From Pedobacter rhodius (GTDB lineage Bacteria; Bacteroidota; Bacteroidia; Sphingobacteriales; Sphingobacteriaceae): a stretch of DNA of 64,000 bases. Shown one piece after another: positions 41,317 through 50,537 of this stretch (the stretch's first letter is position 1; each line of letters starts with the position of its first letter). The notes under the pieces are model-generated. The model had not been told where the DNA came from, ran no database searches, and saw only the letters and a program-made list of their open reading frames with translations. The stretch covers positions 1,116,001 through 1,180,000 of the forward strand of contig NZ_JAPWGL010000001.1 of NCBI RefSeq assembly GCF_027213645.1, read 5' to 3'. The translations under genes and the position numbers were made by a program.

Positions 41317-41770
41317 AATAATTTTCCGGATAGCGTAAAAAAAGCAATGTTGACGATGAATTTTTTAGTTAAAAATTAGATTTGCTTTTATCCGATTAAT
41401 CAGATAAATTTGATATAGAAAAGCGTAATAGGGGGTAGCATCGTCTATCGTATTAACCGACTTTTTTCTTAACCTTTTTTATAATGTGTTAGGGAGAATC
41501 AAAAGCGAAACTAATACAATTCTTATTCGTTAATCTTATTTAAAATTGTGGATTACCGGAATTTAATTAACATCAAAGGCTTTTGGCTAATGATTTTTTT
41601 TATAACCTTAACCCACGCCATTTAGCCCATTGCAAAAAAGCAAGGGGCTTTTTTTCTTTTAATGGACACCTAAGATTGATTTTCGTCAAAAATTTTTATT
41701 AACATTCGTATTTAGGGTATTTTTTTTAAAAATGTTTGTGTTTATTTTTAGGTAATCTAATGCCTCAACC
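41317..41770. other. Intergenic region ending in a terminator-like hairpin
   Basis: No protein gene is visible in these 454 bases. A hairpin with a T tract lies at 41625-41657, about 300 bases after the small lipoprotein gene, which leaves room for an unannotated transcript between 41320 and 41660. Confidence 0.45.
41625..41657 (+). terminator. Terminator-like hairpin with T tract
   Basis: GCCCATTGC (41625-41633) and GCAAGGGGC (41640-41648) pair with one internal mismatch around a run of A, and the right arm is followed by seven or more T. It would end a plus-strand transcript; the nearest upstream gene is the PGHY lipoprotein. Confidence 0.55.
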
Positions 41771-42028
41771 ATGAATACTATAATCGAAAATCAAAAAATT
41801 AAGTCTTTTTTTAAGAAAATGGATTTGGAATGGCCTGATAAAATCGAAAGGATTAGTTTCAAAACAGAAGATTTAATATTTGTCCACTTGCAGGATAACA
41901 TCTCCCCGGTTGAATTTGCGGAAAGTTTGATGCCTAAAGTTAAAGTCTTTGTCGATTTTTCTACACCGATAAAAATTTGCTTTTTAAATACCGAGGGTGA
42001 AGGAAATAGTAGCCTGGTTTTTAACTAG
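41771..42028 (+). CDS. Hypothetical protein (85 aa)
   Basis: I do not recognise this small cytoplasmic protein. It has no signal peptide and no cysteine cluster. It reads as an alpha/beta fold: an N-terminal charged helix (KIKSFFKKMDLEWPDKIER), two strands with ISFKTEDLIFVHL, an acidic helix and a C-terminal strand pair KVKVFVDF and IKICFLN. Codon use resembles its neighbours. It ends 120 bases before tRNA-Ser. Confidence 0.6.
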   Translation: MNTIIENQKIKSFFKKMDLEWPDKIERISFKTEDLIFVHLQDNISPVEFAESLMPKVKVFVDFSTPIKICFLNTEGEGNSSLVFN

Positions 42029-42114
42029 GTTGCCAGATACCCTCTAGTTAGTATTTATTTGCACTGACTATCTAACGGTTAGCTTAAAATCGCTTTAAAA
42101 CCATAATTTTAATT

Positions 42115-42143
42115 TGCTATTGATTGCAGAGTTTATACTTTTG
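42115..42143 (+). promoter_or_regulatory. Promoter of tRNA-Ser
   Basis: TTG at 42115-42117 and TACTTTTG at 42136-42143 (full match to TAnnTTTG) are 18 bases apart. The -7 element ends six bases before the 5' end of the tRNA, right where transcription should begin. Confidence 0.6.
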
Positions 42144-42148
42144 CCGAT

Positions 42149-42233
42149 GGAAAGCTGGCAGAGTGGTCGAATGCGGCAGTCTTGAAAACTGTTGACTGTA
42201 ATAGGTCCGGGGGTTCGAATCCCTCGCTTTCCG
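42149..42233 (+). tRNA. tRNA-Ser (anticodon TGA)
   Basis: An 85-base class II tRNA: the acceptor arms GGAAAGC (42149-42155) and GCTTTCC (42226-42232) pair fully, followed by discriminator G. The anticodon stem GCAGT/ACTGT encloses the loop CTTGAAA with anticodon TGA at 42183-42185. A long variable arm and the T loop GTTCGAATC are present. The 3' CCA is not encoded. Confidence 0.96.
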
Positions 42234-42597
42234 CAGTTTTTTAAAAAAGAATAAGAAGCCATTTTAGCTAAGCTTACTAATTTTAGAGAAAAATATACGA
42301 ACTGTCTTTATTCCTAACCAAATAACTGTCGTTGGTAATAACCTGCTTATGTGAATTCATGGTTTTTGTCTCTAAGACCTAACTTAGTAAGCTTAGTACT
42401 GTTAGGATACGATAAGTGTTCGTAAGAATAAAAATCATTAAAGCATTAATAAAATTAAACGATTTCCATTCACATATATATCTTAATAACCTTAAATCTA
42501 AATGGTTTTTAATAATTTAAGCTTAATAAATTGCTTTTGATTAAGGCGTTAGAAGATATTCCAACGCTTACCGAAACATACTGATGAATCAGTACGA
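42234..42597. other. Intergenic region with long inverted repeat after tRNA-Ser
   Basis: No gene is visible in these 364 AT-rich bases. The main structure is a 13-bp perfect inverted repeat with arms at 42268-42280 and 42384-42396. Confidence 0.5.
42268..42396. repeat. 13-bp perfect inverted repeat enclosing 103 bases
   Basis: CTAAGCTTACTAA at 42268-42280 is the exact reverse complement of TTAGTAAGCTTAG at 42384-42396. After a short offset the complementarity resumes inside the arms (TTAGAG on the left against CTCTAA on the right). It could be a structured RNA or the remains of a small mobile element. Confidence 0.6.
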
Positions 42598-42798
42598 TCA
42601 GGCTTTCTTTTTTGCTTTTTTCTGGTCGGTATTTTCACCAAGCAGCAAGGTAGCCATCAATTCAAATTTCTCCGGATGAAGATTATATTCCGACTCTATC
42701 GTTTGCCATTTCTGTAATTCAACCTTTGCATTTTCTACTTCTGCTGTCAGAAATTCAATTTTATTTTGCAATAATTTGCTGATGTTTTGATTTGCCAT
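42598..42798 (-). CDS. Small coiled-coil protein (66 aa)
   Basis: Unknown family. The protein opens MANQNISKLLQNKIEFLTAE and is mostly one charged helix with heptad-like hydrophobics through about residue 38 (VENAKVELQKWQTIE). A short segment with ELMATLLLGE follows, then a very basic tail ending KKAKKKA. The regular start, stop and coding-like composition argue that it is real. The lysine tail could bind nucleic acid or membrane; that is inference. Confidence 0.55.
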   Translation of the reverse strand: MANQNISKLLQNKIEFLTAEVENAKVELQKWQTIESEYNLHPEKFELMATLLLGENTDQKKAKKKA

Positions 42799-42974
42799 AT
42801 TGCAAAATTAACCGCTTCCCGCCGCATTAATTACGCGCTTCTTCAAAAAAAATGTAAGTGCTTCGTTTCCAGTCTGAAAAAATAAACCCGGATTATGTAA
42901 CGGATATTTTAACAGATTTAACCAAAACAAAATTGAATAATACTTGTCTTTTTTTAGAACGAAAACTAAAATAC

Positions 42975-43145
42975 ATGATAAACACATTCGATTTTTCAAG
43001 TTATTTCCAGCCATCAGAATGTTTTAAAGAAAACTCAAATTCGCAGGTTATTCAGGAACACATACCAGATTTAAAAGAAAAAAGGGAGCATTTGTTAAAA
43101 GGCCTTTTAGAAGATTTAAATAAAGAGACTGAATTATATGAATAA
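42975..43145 (+). CDS. Possible small protein (56 aa)
   Basis: From the ATG at 42975 the frame gives 56 residues with a phenylalanine-rich start (INTFDFSSYFQP) and a charged helical end (LKEKREHLLKGLLEDLNKE). An upstream in-frame GTG at 42858 would add 39 residues of less protein-like sequence. No family is recognised. It converges on the aminopeptidase gene, which ends 10 bases further on. Confidence 0.4.
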   Translation: MINTFDFSSYFQPSECFKENSNSQVIQEHIPDLKEKREHLLKGLLEDLNKETELYE

Positions 43146-43155
43146 TTTGTTTAGC

Positions 43156-45720
43156 TTAATTGTTGAGCATTTTGTTTGCCCTGAATAAATTATCTGTCGA
43201 TTGCAGGATTTTAGCTTTCAATTTAGGATTATAGTTCCGGTGTGTGTTTAAAAAATCCGTAACAACTTTTTTGGCCGCCGTTGTTTGGTAACTTCCAAAA
43301 ATTGCGGAGAGCCAGGATTGAGGGAAAAAAATATCGCCCGTTTTCTGGATCTCTTCCAAAAGCTCAAGACTTTCAGGTAAATATTTTACAGCTGTTTTTT
43401 GTCTTAAAGGATGGTTTAAATAAGAAAGCGCCACGGTAACCCAGGCTTCTTTCTGACGGTTTTTTCGTTCTCGTAAACTGTAAAAAAAGCTATCCCTCTC
43501 GGCCTGAACAGCAGAAAGTGCCGGCATTAAAAAGATTAAACGATTCTTCCTGTCGATGTTTGTAATTCGCTTCAATTGCTGGTTTAACACGTTGCCAGCC
43601 GTATCAGATTTTACAGCAATAGACAAAGCAAGCCCCGTATAATCTTCATCAATGAGTGTTACACCGTTTGGTGCCTTTTGAGTTTGCCAGATGGTATAGA
43701 TGTTTTTTGAAGCCTCAGCACTTAAATAAATATTCTGATAGGTATTAAATAAAACTTTCTTGTTATTCGCCGTCGTTTGTAATTCCATTGATTGCCACAG
43801 CGTTTTTTCGAGCGCTGCACTCCTGTCCAAACGATTTTTGGCGCTTATAAATGTCCAGTACAAATTGCTGATGTACCCGGTAATTAAGCGCAGATTCATT
43901 TCATTTTTCTCAATTGTTAAGCCTTTGGTGAGTAATTCTAAAAGTTCTTCGGGATTTAAAGATTTTCCGGCAAGTGTATTTTCATAGGCATTAATGTATG
44001 CTGATGCCCGTTCTAAAGGATTATCTAACTTATAAATGTTTTCCATAGCCGTTTTCTCTATGGGGAACAATCCATATCCGGCGCCATCTGCATTAAATAG
44101 AATGAAAGATGGTTTTGCTAAATCTTTAGCTTCAGCTAAAACGATTGCAGCATTTTTTATGTTGACCTGGATGGTCTTGCTGTGGTCTGCATAAAATAGC
44201 TTAATGGTGAACGCCTGCGGCCAAACGCCTGGCTTTCCGCTTTCTGGTTTTTGCGATATGGTGAAGTTGCTGATTTTATTTCCGCTATAGCGAAGCCGGT
44301 AATTAAACACCGGGCGACCGGGCTGATTAACCCAAACTTGATTCCATTTGTATAAATCTATTTTGCTGTATTTATTCAAAATTACGATCAGCTCATTCCA
44401 GTCTGCATTACTGTAGCCATACTTTTTTAAATATTCACGAATGCCTTTCTGAAAATTTTCCTTGCCCATTAATTGCTCCAGTTGGCGCATCATAATCGGG
44501 GCTTTATGATATATTATATTGCCATACATGGAGCCGGCATCCTGTAAATTATCCAATTGCTGGCGGATGGGATTTGCACCTGCGGTTCTGTCAACACCGT
44601 AGGCCGCAGGGTAATGGTCTTGCAGGAACTTCAGGTCGAAGGTATTTTTTCCCATCAATTGCTCGGTTACTTTATCGGCCATAAAATTTGCAAATACCTC
44701 TTTCATCCATACATCATTAAACCACCTCATGGTCACCAAATCGCCGAACCACATGTGTGCCGTTTCGTGGGAGATTAAATTTGAGCGGGAAATAAACTGG
44801 TCGCGGGTTGCACCTTCATCTAAAAACAAAGCAGACGACTTGTACTGAACTTCACCCGGGTGTTCCATCCCGCCGAATTGAAAATCGGGGATGGCAACAA
44901 AGCCTACCTTTTGAAAAGGGAAGGGAATACCGGTCCATTTTTCTAAGAATTCAATGGCATCGCGATGTGCAATAAAAACTGAATCGACACTTAATTTAAT
45001 CTTTTTGGCATCGGTTTCCCTGTGAAGAAATTCCATGGGGCGGTTTGCCAGTGTCTGTTTTAACGTGCTGAATTTTCCTGCAGCGAAAGAAATAAGATAG
45101 GTTGGTAATTTATCTGAATTGGCAAAATTATAGGTCGTTGCCGATGCATTCGAAACGGAATCTTTTTTTACGCCGTTGGCCAGAACTTTCCAGTCGTTGG
45201 GAACGGTTAAGCTAAGCGCAAATTGCGCTTTAAGATCAGGTTGGTCAAAACATGGAAAAACCGTTCTTGCGTGGTCCGGTACAAAAAGTGCGTAAAGGTA
45301 ATCGGCATTCCGGTTGAGCGATTCATTGCCGGCAATAAATTGTATGTCAATTTTATTTAATCCTTTTAAAAGGTATTTTTTATCGATGATTAAATGTTCC
45401 TTCTGAAGGTTTGAAGCAATATTTTTCCCGTTTACGGATATACTCTTAAGGTGCTTTGCATCCTGCTTAAAATCGATTTGAAGTATTGCAGGTATGGTTT
45501 TTAAACTGAAGTTAATTTCCTCAGCGGCTGCGATCGCTGCATTTTTATCAGCAGGAATATTAAAATACAGTTTGTATTGTATATTATCGATTATCGCTTT
45601 GCGTGATTTTGCCAATGTAAGCGAAACACCGGTTTCTAGTGCTGGATTTATAGCCGTCTGCGCCATTAGTTTTGCACTAAGAAACAGCAATAAAAAGACG
45701 ATTTTAACAGGTAATTTCAT
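43156..45720 (-). CDS. Secreted M1 family metallo-aminopeptidase
   Basis: This 854-residue zinc aminopeptidase has a signal peptide ending KLMAQ (about 1-21). The M1 exopeptidase motif appears as GGMEHPGEV instead of GAMEN, and the zinc site is H318-E319-x-x-H322 with Glu341 18 residues on (HETAHMWFGD...KEVF). An N-terminal beta domain precedes the catalytic domain and a helical C-terminal half follows. It trims N-terminal residues from peptides in the periplasm or outside. It is the last gene of a minus-strand operon, 16 bases after the NRAMP-like transporter, together with 5-oxoprolinase genes, which suggests a joint role in peptide use. Confidence 0.93.
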   Translation of the reverse strand: MKLPVKIVFLLLFLSAKLMAQTAINPALETGVSLTLAKSRKAIIDNIQYKLYFNIPADKNAAIAAAEEINFSLKTIPAILQIDFKQDAKHLKSISVNGKNIASNLQKEHLIIDKKYLLKGLNKIDIQFIAGNESLNRNADYLYALFVPDHARTVFPCFDQPDLKAQFALSLTVPNDWKVLANGVKKDSVSNASATTYNFANSDKLPTYLISFAAGKFSTLKQTLANRPMEFLHRETDAKKIKLSVDSVFIAHRDAIEFLEKWTGIPFPFQKVGFVAIPDFQFGGMEHPGEVQYKSSALFLDEGATRDQFISRSNLISHETAHMWFGDLVTMRWFNDVWMKEVFANFMADKVTEQLMGKNTFDLKFLQDHYPAAYGVDRTAGANPIRQQLDNLQDAGSMYGNIIYHKAPIMMRQLEQLMGKENFQKGIREYLKKYGYSNADWNELIVILNKYSKIDLYKWNQVWVNQPGRPVFNYRLRYSGNKISNFTISQKPESGKPGVWPQAFTIKLFYADHSKTIQVNIKNAAIVLAEAKDLAKPSFILFNADGAGYGLFPIEKTAMENIYKLDNPLERASAYINAYENTLAGKSLNPEELLELLTKGLTIEKNEMNLRLITGYISNLYWTFISAKNRLDRSAALEKTLWQSMELQTTANNKKVLFNTYQNIYLSAEASKNIYTIWQTQKAPNGVTLIDEDYTGLALSIAVKSDTAGNVLNQQLKRITNIDRKNRLIFLMPALSAVQAERDSFFYSLRERKNRQKEAWVTVALSYLNHPLRQKTAVKYLPESLELLEEIQKTGDIFFPQSWLSAIFGSYQTTAAKKVVTDFLNTHRNYNPKLKAKILQSTDNLFRANKMLNN

Positions 45721-45736
45721 TGTGAATTATAATCTT

Positions 45737-46918
45737 TTAAGGTGTTAACATTTGCATTATTGTTCCGTATCCCATCCAAATCATGGTGATGACAACGGCA
45801 CTGCCGGCTATAGTTAGCCATAAGGGTTGCCTGTATTTCGAAATGATTTTAGTTTGGTAAGCTGCTATCAGCATTACGCCTAATGCAATGGGTAAAATTA
45901 AGCCATTTATGGCACCAACGGCTAATAAAACCTTAACCGGTTTACCAATGAGCACAAAAATAAAACACGAAACGAGTATAAAAATGATGATTATCACCCT
46001 GTTGTGTTTTAAAATAAAAGGATGAAAACTTTTAATAAAGGAAATAGAGGTATAGGCCGAGCCAACAACCGATGAAATCCCGGCAGCCCAGATAACCACG
46101 CCGAATACTTTATAACCAAATTCACCACTGGCTAACTTAAATACCGAAGCAGCCGGATTAGCGGGGTCTAAATGCGCACCGGTGCTCACTACGCCTAATG
46201 CGGCAATAAATAAAAGCAGTCGCATTACGGATGCCAGACCTATTGCGCTTAATGCACCCTTATTTACGGCCGGAAGATTATCAATGCCGGTTTGCCTGGC
46301 ATCGAGCAGCCGGTGTGCGCCAGAAAAAGTAATGTAACCGCCTACCGTACCGCCAACAATGGTTAATACAGCCGTGAAACTAAACTGCGTGGGATTTACC
46401 GAACGAATGGCTGCTTCGGCCAGTGGCGGATTGCTAATCCATGCGATAAATAATGCAAGGCATATTTTGAGGATACCCATTGTTTTTGCAAAAGCATCCA
46501 TTGCCTTGCCTGCTTCTTTGTAAATAAAAATTCCGATAGCGATAATTGCACTTATTACGGCGCCTTGTGCTACACTTATCCCAAAGAGAACGTTTAGCCC
46601 TAAACCTGCACCTGCAATATTGCCGATGTTAAAAGCCAGGCCACCTAAGAAAACTAAAAATGAAAGAAAGTAACCCAAACCCGGAAATACCTTGTTTGCA
46701 ATATCCTGGGCAGGCTTATCGGCTACGGCAATTATTCGCCAGATGTTTAATTGTGCAATGGCATCAAGCACTATAGAAAGTAAAATTACAAAGGCAAAGC
46801 TGGCACCAAGCTGCTCGGTAAAAACCGCTGTTTGTGTTAAAAAACCTGGTCCGATGGCTGAAGAAGCCATTAAGAAAGCCGCTCCAATTAATACACTCCA
46901 ATTATATTTTTTCTTCAT
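45737..46918 (-). CDS. NRAMP-like transporter of the ycsG type
   Basis: This 393-residue protein is almost entirely hydrophobic, with about 10-11 membrane helices, and opens [20 protein letters not shown], close to the DPGN-containing first helix of NRAMP metal transporters. The metal-binding aspartate and asparagine of DPGN are replaced (AIGPGF), so a different substrate is likely. In Bacillus subtilis a similar gene, ycsG, lies with the 5-oxoprolinase genes. Here its start overlaps the stop of pxpA by 4 bases. Import of 5-oxoproline or a counter-ion is a reasonable guess. Confidence 0.8.
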   Translation of the reverse strand: MKKKYNWSVLIGAAFLMASSAIGPGFLTQTAVFTEQLGASFAFVILLSIVLDAIAQLNIWRIIAVADKPAQDIANKVFPGLGYFLSFLVFLGGLAFNIGNIAGAGLGLNVLFGISVAQGAVISAIIAIGIFIYKEAGKAMDAFAKTMGILKICLALFIAWISNPPLAEAAIRSVNPTQFSFTAVLTIVGGTVGGYITFSGAHRLLDARQTGIDNLPAVNKGALSAIGLASVMRLLLFIAALGVVSTGAHLDPANPAASVFKLASGEFGYKVFGVVIWAAGISSVVGSAYTSISFIKSFHPFILKHNRVIIIIFILVSCFIFVLIGKPVKVLLAVGAINGLILPIALGVMLIAAYQTKIISKYRQPLWLTIAGSAVVITMIWMGYGTIMQMLTP

Positions 46919-47676
46919 ATAACTGGTGCTTTAATTGAGATACCTTCGGCTTTTAAATTTTCAGCAATTGTTTTTGCGAAATTTACGGCATGTAAACCAT
47001 CGCCATGCAGGCAAAGTGTTTCTGCTTTTAAAACTACTTTTTGATTATTCGCAGCGATAACGTACTGGTTTTTTACCATCGATAAAACTTGTTCGATAGC
47101 TGATGCTTCATCGGCAATCAACGCATTTTCTTCGCTTCTTGGTATGAGCTGACCATTGGATTGATAAGTTCTGTCTGCAAAAACTTCTGAAGCTGTTTTT
47201 ATTCCCTTAAATTCTGCCGCATTTATCATTTCACTTCCGGCTAATGCATAAAGTATTAACGCCGGGTCGAAATCGTACATTGCCTGAACAATAGCTTTTG
47301 CTAATGCTGCATCGGCTGCCGCCATATTATATAAAGCACCATGAGGCTTTACGTGATGGAGTTTTCCACCAGCGGCCTTTACAAAACCGGATAAAGCCCC
47401 GATTTGATAAAGTGTAATTTGATACGCTTCTGCGGGCGTTATTTTTATCATCCGTCGCCCGAACCCCTGCAAATCCGGCAAACCCGGGTGCGCTCCGATT
47501 GCAACCCCCTTTTTTAGCGCCATACTTACAGTTCGTTGCATGACTTCGGGGTCTCCGGCGTGAAAACCACAGGCAATATTTGCCGACGAGATATAATCCA
47601 TTAAAATTTCATCATTTGGCATGTCATAATTGCCAAATGCTTCACCCATATCGCAGTTCAGGTCGATGCTTTGCAT
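46915..47676 (-). CDS. pxpA: 5-oxoprolinase subunit PxpA (LamB/YcsF family)
   Basis: This 253-residue protein carries the family signature from its start: [14 protein letters not shown], then [38 protein letters not shown] and a late CLHGDG. PxpA with PxpB and PxpC forms the ATP-dependent 5-oxoprolinase that turns 5-oxo-L-proline (pyroglutamate) into glutamate. It starts 18 bases after pxpC and overlaps the transporter gene by 4 bases. All three subunits are present and intact. Confidence 0.96.
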   Translation of the reverse strand: MQSIDLNCDMGEAFGNYDMPNDEILMDYISSANIACGFHAGDPEVMQRTVSMALKKGVAIGAHPGLPDLQGFGRRMIKITPAEAYQITLYQIGALSGFVKAAGGKLHHVKPHGALYNMAAADAALAKAIVQAMYDFDPALILYALAGSEMINAAEFKGIKTASEVFADRTYQSNGQLIPRSEENALIADEASAIEQVLSMVKNQYVIAANNQKVVLKAETLCLHGDGLHAVNFAKTIAENLKAEGISIKAPVI

Positions 47677-47694
47677 GAAAAAATATTTTTTGTG

Positions 47695-48684
47695 TTAAAA
47701 TCTGCTTGCAACAGCAAGTTTCAAATCAGATAGTTGCTTTTCACGCTCAATATACAGGATTTCTGCCGTATCTCTGCTTATTTCAGTGAATCGGATGCTA
47801 TCGTTCGGCTTTAGTTGTGCACATAAGGGCAAATCCACAGCTGCTACCTGTCCGATTCTGGGATAGCCGCCCGTGGTTTGGCAATCGGCCATTAATAAAA
47901 TCACATCACCATTGCCGGTAACCTGAATTGTTCCGGGGCATACTGCAGTGCTTAATAATTCTTCGTTTTTTCTCCGGCTGATTTTATTTCCATATAGCTG
48001 GTAGCCCATGCGATTGCTGTTTAAGCCAACTGAAAACTCTTTAGACAGGAAATTAATTATCGATTCACTGTCAAACCAGTTAAACTCACCGGCTGGGAAA
48101 ATCCGGATTGTTTTTCTATCTGCCGGTAGTAGCCGCGAGCGATTGACGTACCATGATGGCCAGGAAATTTGATTTCCTTTTAAGCTATGCAAAATATGTT
48201 GTGAGCGCATAGTTAAATCTTTCCGGCTGCTTAAAAAATCGCCGGATTGAAGATTTCTTCCCTTATAGCCGCCGAAATGACCTGTTAAATAGGTACTCTT
48301 ACTTCCTAAAATTTCCGGTACATCAAAGCCTCCTGCAATTGCAAGATAAGTTATTGCACCTTCCGGATTGTTTGTCAGCTTTATGGTTGAACCCGATGGA
48401 ACAAATATTGGCCGCTCCGGAGGGAGTTTTTTACCCTCAGAGATTAAAAATGCACCATCGCCGGCATAGGCAATTAAACTATCAGCTTCAGCTTTGAATT
48501 CAGCAGCGGCATAAGTAAATTCTAACGTTGCACTATTGTCATCATTACCGATTGCAATATTTGCTATTCGTGCCGATAAATCGTCCAATACACCGGAGCG
48601 TGGAACGGCCTGGGCCTGGTAGTTTTTCCTTCCATTGTCCTGAATGGTTGTTAAAATGCCGGGTTTGGTTATGCTGATTTTCAT
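47695..48684 (-). CDS. pxpC: 5-oxoprolinase subunit PxpC (KipA family)
   Basis: This 329-residue subunit starts ISITKPGILTTIQDNGR, the usual opening of the KipA/biotin-dependent carboxyltransferase-like family, and continues GVPRSG-type VPRSGVLDD, FGGYKGRNLQSGD and a C-terminal TTGGYPRIGQVAAVDLP. Together with PxpB it forms the catalytic part for 5-oxoproline opening. Its ATG overlaps the pxpB stop by 4 bases, so translation is coupled. Confidence 0.95.
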   Translation of the reverse strand: MKISITKPGILTTIQDNGRKNYQAQAVPRSGVLDDLSARIANIAIGNDDNSATLEFTYAAAEFKAEADSLIAYAGDGAFLISEGKKLPPERPIFVPSGSTIKLTNNPEGAITYLAIAGGFDVPEILGSKSTYLTGHFGGYKGRNLQSGDFLSSRKDLTMRSQHILHSLKGNQISWPSWYVNRSRLLPADRKTIRIFPAGEFNWFDSESIINFLSKEFSVGLNSNRMGYQLYGNKISRRKNEELLSTAVCPGTIQVTGNGDVILLMADCQTTGGYPRIGQVAAVDLPLCAQLKPNDSIRFTEISRDTAEILYIEREKQLSDLKLAVASRF

Positions 48685-49412
48685 GGCTTTCCCGCTAACT
48701 TATAAAATTCATCCAGACTTATCGATTCGAATTTTACCTCATCGCCGGCTTTTAGCAGTGAAGGTTGTAATCGGCCAGCATCAAATAATTTCGAAGGTGT
48801 TTGCCCGATAATTTGCCATCCGCCCGGTGTTTCCAGCGGGTAAATACCGGTCTGTTTACCTGCTATGCCCACAGCTCCGGCTGGTACTACTAATCTTGGT
48901 GTCGATTTTCTGGGCGTGGCCAGTTGTTCATCCATTCCGCCCAAATAGGCAAAGCCGGGTACGAAACCGATCATGTAAACTTTATAAACCGCGGTACTGT
49001 GTAAAGCAATTATTTCCTGTACACCGAGCTTGGTGAAATTGGATACATTATCTATATCCGGTCCAAAATCTCCGCCATAATACACAGGCAGGATAATTCT
49101 GTTTATTGCGGAACTAAAAGCATTTTCTGCAGCGTTTTTTAAGTTGTTTAAATAATTGCTGACTTTTTCAAAACTGCTTGCACCGCGTAGTTCACTGTAA
49201 AGAACTGTTAGCAAATCATAATAAACAGTTAAAGTAGAATAGGCCGGCACTGTTGTAATAAATCCCTGAAAAGGCTGATTGTTTAACAATTTGTTAAAGT
49301 TGCTGATTTTAGTGGCAATTGACTCGCTAATTTCATTTCCAAAACTGAGCGTTACAGCTTGTTCACTTAAAGCATGGATTTTAAATTCTGGATTTGGAAT
49401 TGAATTTGACAA
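48681..49412 (-). CDS. pxpB: 5-oxoprolinase subunit PxpB (KipI family)
   Basis: The conserved part begins FKIHALSEQAVTLSFG and includes VYMIGFVPGFAYLGGMDEQL, TPRLVVPAGAVGIAGKQTG and TPGGWQIIGQTP, all typical of KipI/PxpB. No in-frame ATG precedes this. A TTG at 49412 gives 243 residues, close to family length; a TTG at 49481 would add 23 residues without family features, so I chose the former. It is the first gene of the operon pxpB-pxpC-pxpA-transporter-aminopeptidase. Confidence 0.92.
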   Translation of the reverse strand: MSNSIPNPEFKIHALSEQAVTLSFGNEISESIATKISNFNKLLNNQPFQGFITTVPAYSTLTVYYDLLTVLYSELRGASSFEKVSNYLNNLKNAAENAFSSAINRIILPVYYGGDFGPDIDNVSNFTKLGVQEIIALHSTAVYKVYMIGFVPGFAYLGGMDEQLATPRKSTPRLVVPAGAVGIAGKQTGIYPLETPGGWQIIGQTPSKLFDAGRLQPSLLKAGDEVKFESISLDEFYKLAGKP

Positions 49413-49598
49413 TGCAGTTAAGTTAGGGTTTCCGGGTTTGAATATATAAAATAGAATTCTTTTTGAAGGGTTAATTATCAACTATTATCTTTAGTCAGTT
49501 TTAAAATACGGTAAGCCTCATTAATTTTAAATTTTATTATCAGCTAACTAAAAATTTTATAAATAAACTAAATTATAAATAATTTAAAAACGTTTCTC

Positions 49599-50021
49599 AT
49601 GTTTAAAGATCCATTCTCATTTTATGGCCGAATCCGGCGGACAGAATTTGGTTTAACTTATGTTTTCTATTTGATTTGCTATTTCTTCGTAATAATTTTT
49701 AGTGAAAAAGGCGTCGAATGGATTGGCGTAATACTGCTCTTACCATTTTATTTAATGGTTTCTCAAGGTGCAAAACGCTGTCATGATTTAGGTAAATCCG
49801 GTTGGTGGCAACTGATTCCGTTTTATGGATTAGTTATGTTATTCGGTTCTGGGGATTATGGTCAGAACGAATATGGCGATAATCCTAAAGGGGAGGGTAA
49901 TGTTTATGAAAATCCGTTTGGTTACGATGTAAAAACCGGTAAAATGATAGAACCTGAATTGCAGGTTTTACCGGTGGAATCGAAAGATATGGAAAATAGC
50001 AGTAATCCGCCGGTATCGTAG
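49599..50021 (+). CDS. DUF805 family membrane protein
   Basis: This 140-residue protein opens FKDPFSFYGRIRRTEFGLT, the RxxRxEF start of DUF805, then three or four hydrophobic helices with the AKRCHDLGKSGWWQLIP motif between the second and third. The tail (about 90-140) is polar and probably cytoplasmic. Family function is not known; members are small inner membrane proteins. It is divergent from the pxp operon, with a 117- to 186-base shared upstream region. Confidence 0.9.
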   Translation: MFKDPFSFYGRIRRTEFGLTYVFYLICYFFVIIFSEKGVEWIGVILLLPFYLMVSQGAKRCHDLGKSGWWQLIPFYGLVMLFGSGDYGQNEYGDNPKGEGNVYENPFGYDVKTGKMIEPELQVLPVESKDMENSSNPPVS

Positions 50022-50131
50022 TGCCAACTACTTATAGCATATTCTGATTACTATACCATTTTGCTGTCGAAAATTATTCCGCTAATGAACAGGAAGTTAA
50101 CTAAACCTATGTAAAATTCTTATCTGTTTAT

Positions 50132-50161
50132 TTGCTTGCTAAAAATATTAGTATATTTTTG
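50132..50161 (+). promoter_or_regulatory. Promoter upstream of CoiA-like nuclease pair
   Basis: TTG at 50132-50134 and TATTTTTG at 50154-50161 (full match to TAnnTTTG) are separated by 19 bases, the ideal spacing. Transcription would start about 55 bases before the ATG at 50223. Confidence 0.55.
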
Positions 50162-50222
50162 CCGTTGTAATAATAGCGCAGGGATAATTTAATGTTTCCA
50201 CGCAGTTAATTGAAGATAATTT

Positions 50223-50537
50223 ATGACGGTTACGGTACTAGCAATTACAGAAACTGATTTTGTTCCGGATATTTCACTTGCAAAGATAATGAATGAGCGC
50301 CTGAAACAGGCGGCGGCTGAATTACAGGACATTCATTTACAGGCCATGTTATCTGTAGGGCAACCTAAAGATGACCTGGTGATTTACATCAGCTATAATC
50401 CAAAATACACCATCAGGTTTCGTGTGGTTAACGATGTGCCCGAAGAGGTTGAAAATTTTGTTGCCTATACCTGTGGCAATCTTGGTTACATTAAATGGAA
50501 AACCAATGTTGTAAACGTTTTTAAGGGTAATGAATAG
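50223..50537 (+). CDS. Hypothetical protein coupled to CoiA-like nuclease (104 aa)
   Basis: I do not recognise the family. There is no signal peptide or membrane helix. The fold looks alpha/beta: an N-terminal strand (TVTVLAITE), a helix with MNERLKQAAAELQ, and two strand pairs including DDLVIYISYNPKYTIRFRVV. The C-terminus has YTCGNLGYIKWKTNVVNVF. The last 8 bases overlap the start of the nuclease-like gene, so the two are translated together and may work as a pair. Confidence 0.7.
   Translation: MTVTVLAITETDFVPDISLAKIMNERLKQAAAELQDIHLQAMLSVGQPKDDLVIYISYNPKYTIRFRVVNDVPEEVENFVAYTCGNLGYIKWKTNVVNVFKGNE

Noticed and set aside
42858-42974. GTG-initiated N-terminal extension of the small protein at 42975
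   Set aside because: The added residues are not protein-like in composition compared with the rest, and the ATG is a better start.
46915-49481. Naming the pxp genes as KipI/KipA sporulation kinase inhibitors
   Set aside because: All three subunits plus transporter are together and the organism type does not sporulate; 5-oxoprolinase is the established general role.
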